Shown here: positions 6,227 to 6,733 of the stretch, one piece after another
Position numbering within the stretch: position 1 is the stretch's first letter
Layout: each line of letters begins with the position of its first letter
Assembly (NCBI GenBank): GCA_026986355.1
Contig: JALSOO010000242.1
Location: forward strand, 1 to 6,733
Reading direction: 5' to 3'
DNA: 6,733 nt
DNA from: Campylobacteraceae bacterium
Lineage (GTDB): Bacteria; Campylobacterota; Campylobacteria; Campylobacterales; Sulfurovaceae
Program-made: the position numbers and the translations under genes
The notes under the pieces: model-generated
What the model was told of the DNA's origin: nothing
Seen by the model: only the letters and a program-made list of their open reading frames with translations
Database searches by the model: none

Positions 6227-6233
6227 TAGAATC

Positions 6234-6733
6234 ATTAAACCTCTTATAATCAATAAAATAACTCCTTTTAATATTTTATATATAGAACAAAATAGTCATA
6301 TACAAAAGAAGACCTCCTCTATTATACAAAATAGATTTAAAAGTAGAGTAATAACAGCAAAAGATGGAATAGAAGGATTAAAGAAATTCAAATCAAATCC
6401 TATAGATTTAATTATTTTTGATTTGCATATACCACCATTAGATGGTTTAGAGTTTATACGACAAGTTCGAGATATAAATCAAAATATTCCTATTATTATA
6501 ACATCACAAGAGTATGATGCTAAGATATTAAAAGAGAGTATCAACTACGGAGTCCAAGGGTTTATATCAAAGCCAATAGATAGTGATAAATTAGAGCAAC
6601 AGATTCTAAATATTAAAAATAGTAAAACATCCTCTTTTCATGTTGTCAACACTATCCACCCATACGAGGAGTTTCACAATTTATTAGAAGATTTAAAAGA
6701 TAATATTGTTATATTAATAAAAATAGAAGAGTT
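6234..6733 (+). CDS. response regulator receiver domain protein, 3' end beyond window
   Basis: 166 full codons are visible. The frame opens after TAA 6219-6221 and has no ATG, GTG or TTG before TTG 6423, which already lies past the phospho-acceptor. The proposed start is therefore ATT 6234. The receiver domain runs from about residue 12 to 127: FNILYIEQN (first strand, Glu18, Gln19), IIFDLHIPPLDG with Asp63 as phospho-acceptor, IIITSQE with Thr90, and FISKPID with Lys113. Gln19 replaces the second acidic Asp that usually helps bind magnesium. After a linker, HPYEEFHNLLEDLKDNIVILIKIEE loosely resembles the start of a GGDEF-type domain (helix, then a hydrophobic strand and acidic residues), but without the DxLTGLxNR signature. 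The output domain is thus uncertain. It is divergent from recG. Confidence 0.8.
   Translation, partial: MKPLIINKITPFNILYIEQNSHIQKKTSSIIQNRFKSRVITAKDGIEGLKKFKSNPIDLIIFDLHIPPLDGLEFIRQVRDINQNIPIIITSQEYDAKILKESINYGVQGFISKPIDSDKLEQQILNIKNSKTSSFHVVNTIHPYEEFHNLLEDLKDNIVILIKIEE

Larger units (their letters stand above)
5926..6233. other. AT-rich divergent intergenic region between recG and the response regulator
   Basis: 308 bases with no supportable gene. It contains the recG leader and -10, three dyads (6001-6022, 6052-6071, 6086-6105), an extended -10 at 6148-6156 and a Shine-Dalgarno sequence at 6220-6226. No RNA gene is recognised. It probably carries the divergent promoters of both flanking genes. 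Confidence 0.6.

Overview
The window is AT-rich DNA, probably from a Campylobacterota bacterium (Sulfurimonas/Sulfurovum/Arcobacter-like). This rests on heavy use of AGA, ATA and TTA codons, short AAAAGGA ribosome-binding sites, sigma70 promoters with a strong TATAAT -10 and no clear -35, a short RecG of the Campylobacter/Helicobacter kind, and prepilins cleaved after Ala in a KRA^F context. The genus is inferred, not shown.

Left part (1-3361, + strand): four overlapping genes that read as one translationally coupled operon. The first is the C-terminal 400 residues of a large secreted protein resembling the DUF6701/MshQ family. It is followed by three proteins with class III (type IV prepilin) leaders, whose order and features resemble MshD/PilV, MshO/PilW and MshP/PilX. 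The third lacks Glu at mature position 5, as tip pseudopilins of the GspK/PilX kind do. Together they look like a minor-pilin and tip-adhesin cassette for a type IV pilus or type II secretion-like filament. The core assembly genes are not in the window.

Middle (3362-4146): a monocistronic gene for long-form ribosome hibernation promoting factor, with its own TATAAT promoter. It is convergent with recG. The intergenic space holds six copies of GGTGTAG/CTACACC. Four of them build two inverted hairpins, each with a GTAG head, like a REP/BIME element. The right-hand hairpin supplies the last three codons and the stop of recG.

Right part (4147-6733): recG on the - strand, best started at a GTG with a strong Shine-Dalgarno sequence. 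A 308-base AT-rich divergent intergenic region follows, with three dyads. The window ends in the first 166 codons of a response regulator on the + strand. Its reading frame contains no ATG, GTG or TTG upstream of the receiver-domain core; the best-placed start is ATT, 7 bases after AAAAGGA. Its receiver domain keeps the phospho-acceptor Asp, Thr and Lys but has Gln in place of one acidic-pocket Asp.
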